64,000 nt of DNA from CAZWDL01 sp964632995 (GTDB taxonomy: Bacteria; Bacteroidota; Bacteroidia; Chitinophagales; Saprospiraceae), in contig CAZWDL010000015.1 in assembly GCA_964632995.1 (NCBI GenBank), forward strand, positions 16,202 through 80,201. The letters are read 5' to 3'. A program made the translations under genes and the position numbers. Below are positions 63,481 to 64,000 of the stretch, piece after piece (within the stretch, counting starts at the first letter, position 1; each line of letters opens with the position of its first letter). The notes beneath the pieces are model-generated. The model was given only the letters and a program-made list of their open reading frames with translations. It was not told the DNA's origin and searched no databases.

Positions 63481-63580
63481 CCGGCGAATAAATTCGCCGG
63501 TACCTGCTGTGCGATCCGGGCCATCCTTCCATCCGGGCCATCCTGGTTCAGACAGCTACGACGGCGAATAAATTCGCCGG
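63481..63580. repeat. two copies of a CCGGCGAATAAATTCGCCGG palindrome
   Basis: The 20-base palindrome (8-bp stem, TAAA loop) occurs at 63481-63500 and, with one changed base, at 63561-63580. Between them ATCCGGGCCATCC is directly repeated (63514-63526 and 63531-63543). The arrangement resembles REP/BIME-type or transposon-associated repeats. Confidence 0.65.
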
Positions 63581-63778
63581 AACGGGTTCGGCGCTGCAGG
63601 AAAAGTGAAAGTCTACGGCCTCGATAACGACAAGATCGTCACCGGCCTGCTGGTCACCGACAAGGTCACTCTGGCGCCCGATTACCTGCCAGGGTTGGAA
63701 GCCGAAATCCAGCGCCTCAAGGATCTGATGATTATACAGAACGAGCAGGGACAGCTCTCCACCAAACGGGTGGGGTAG
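63572..63778 (+). pseudogene. C-terminal remnant of an unidentified protein
   Basis: Open frame from just after a stop inside the second palindrome to the TAG at 63776-63778. It reads GFGAAGKVKVYGLDNDKIV, then TGLLVTDKVTLAPDYLPG and LEAEIQRLKDLMIIQNEQGQ. There is no ATG before residue about 50. The periodic beta-rich then coiled-coil pattern resembles the end of Bacteroidota phage-tail-like or surface repeat proteins, but I cannot name the family. The palindrome abuts its 5' end, which suggests that an element joined or deleted DNA there. Confidence 0.5.
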
Positions 63779-63856
63779 TACAAAAAGCTATCCCGTCCCT
63801 CCCACTCCAAAAACCCTGGAGCCCGGACGCAAAAAATTGCTTTTCCCACCTCATCC

Positions 63857-63896
63857 TGTCCCAAAATGTCCCAACTTGTCCCAAAATGTCCCAACA
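63857..63896. repeat. 10-bp tandem repeat, four units
   Basis: TGTCCCAAAA, TGTCCCAACT, TGTCCCAAAA, TGTCCCAACA: four head-to-tail 10-base units (a 20-base unit duplicated). It lies in non-coding DNA after the ORF remnant. Confidence 0.8.
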
Positions 63897-63932
63897 TCGT
63901 TTTGGGAAAGTCCATAAATTTGAAGTGATTCA

Positions 63933-63953
63933 ACTAGTGCCGGAGGCACTAGT
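63933..63953. repeat. perfect 9-bp hairpin
   Basis: ACTAGTGCC (63933-63941) and GGCACTAGT (63945-63953) flank a GGA loop. A gene-free stretch follows to the window end. It may be a terminator for a gene beyond the window or part of a repeat. Confidence 0.4.
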
Positions 63954-64000
63954 ACACTGTGTATTAAGTTAGTTAGCATTTTGAAGAGGGTAATTTTTCC

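Noticed and set aside
63481..63580. CRISPR-like array
   Set aside because: Only two repeats, palindromic and unequal in context; no cas genes in the window.
63682..63933. 83-codon minus-strand frame
   Set aside because: Its middle is only the translation of the 10-bp tandem repeat.

Overview
The window looks like chromosome of a Bacteroidota member, probably of the Saprospiria/Lewinella type. The grounds are a SusC/SusD pair, several TonB-dependent or beta-barrel outer-membrane proteins, many lipoproteins, a type IX secretion C-terminal sorting domain, Bacteroidota-style TAnnTTTG promoter elements, weak or absent Shine-Dalgarno sites, and about 50% GC. This placement rests on gene content only. 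No rRNA, tRNA, CRISPR array, prophage or intact insertion sequence was seen.

Left part (1-28.8 kb): mostly housekeeping and envelope genes. In order these are a partial small membrane protein, a Pif1-type helicase, a TonB receptor with a DUF5689 lipoprotein, the tRNA methyltransferase TrmN6, a small HTH-like protein, a two-gene envelope operon (1044-aa TPR protein and 545-aa beta-barrel), ornithine aminotransferase, nicotinamidase, a LolD-type ABC ATPase, an Fe-S (6-4)-photolyase-type protein, a GH16 lipoprotein, a decayed M16 peptidase fragment in front of an AspT/YidE-type transporter, three arylsulfotransferase-like proteins (one with a T9SS tail, two tandem lipoproteins), and a FetA/FetB-type ABC pair split by a foldback repeat. 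The gaps at 26.3-27.1 kb and 27.9-28.1 kb are rich in inverted repeats.

Central part (28.9-62.1 kb): one large polysaccharide-utilisation-like locus. A divergent GntR-type regulator with a sugar-binding-like sensor domain faces a promoter region that carries a tandem CAGAC pentamer. Then follow, all on the plus strand: SusC, SusD, an FG-GAP/ASPIC lipoprotein, a seven-heme cytochrome c lipoprotein, an exported FAD oxidoreductase, an SGAT (FMN-binding-like) protein, a sodium:solute symporter, a second FAD oxidoreductase without signal peptide, GH31, an unrecognised 963-aa lipoprotein, a DUF5107-TPR protein, a GH9-like protein with an altered catalytic motif, a sulfatase and a GH2-FN3 enzyme. 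The mixture of glycosidases, a sulfatase and a complete-looking set of redox carriers suggests that a (sulfated) glycan or glycoside is oxidised in the periplasm with electrons passed to a multiheme cytochrome. This is the best candidate for an undescribed system here.

Right end (62.1-64 kb): a phytanoyl-CoA dioxygenase pseudogene (frameshift in a C run plus an internal deletion that removes the metal-binding His), an RRM RNA-binding protein with a structured pyrimidine-rich leader and strong terminator, then a repeat-rich gene graveyard with two identical-core palindromes, a C-terminal ORF remnant and a 10-bp tandem repeat.
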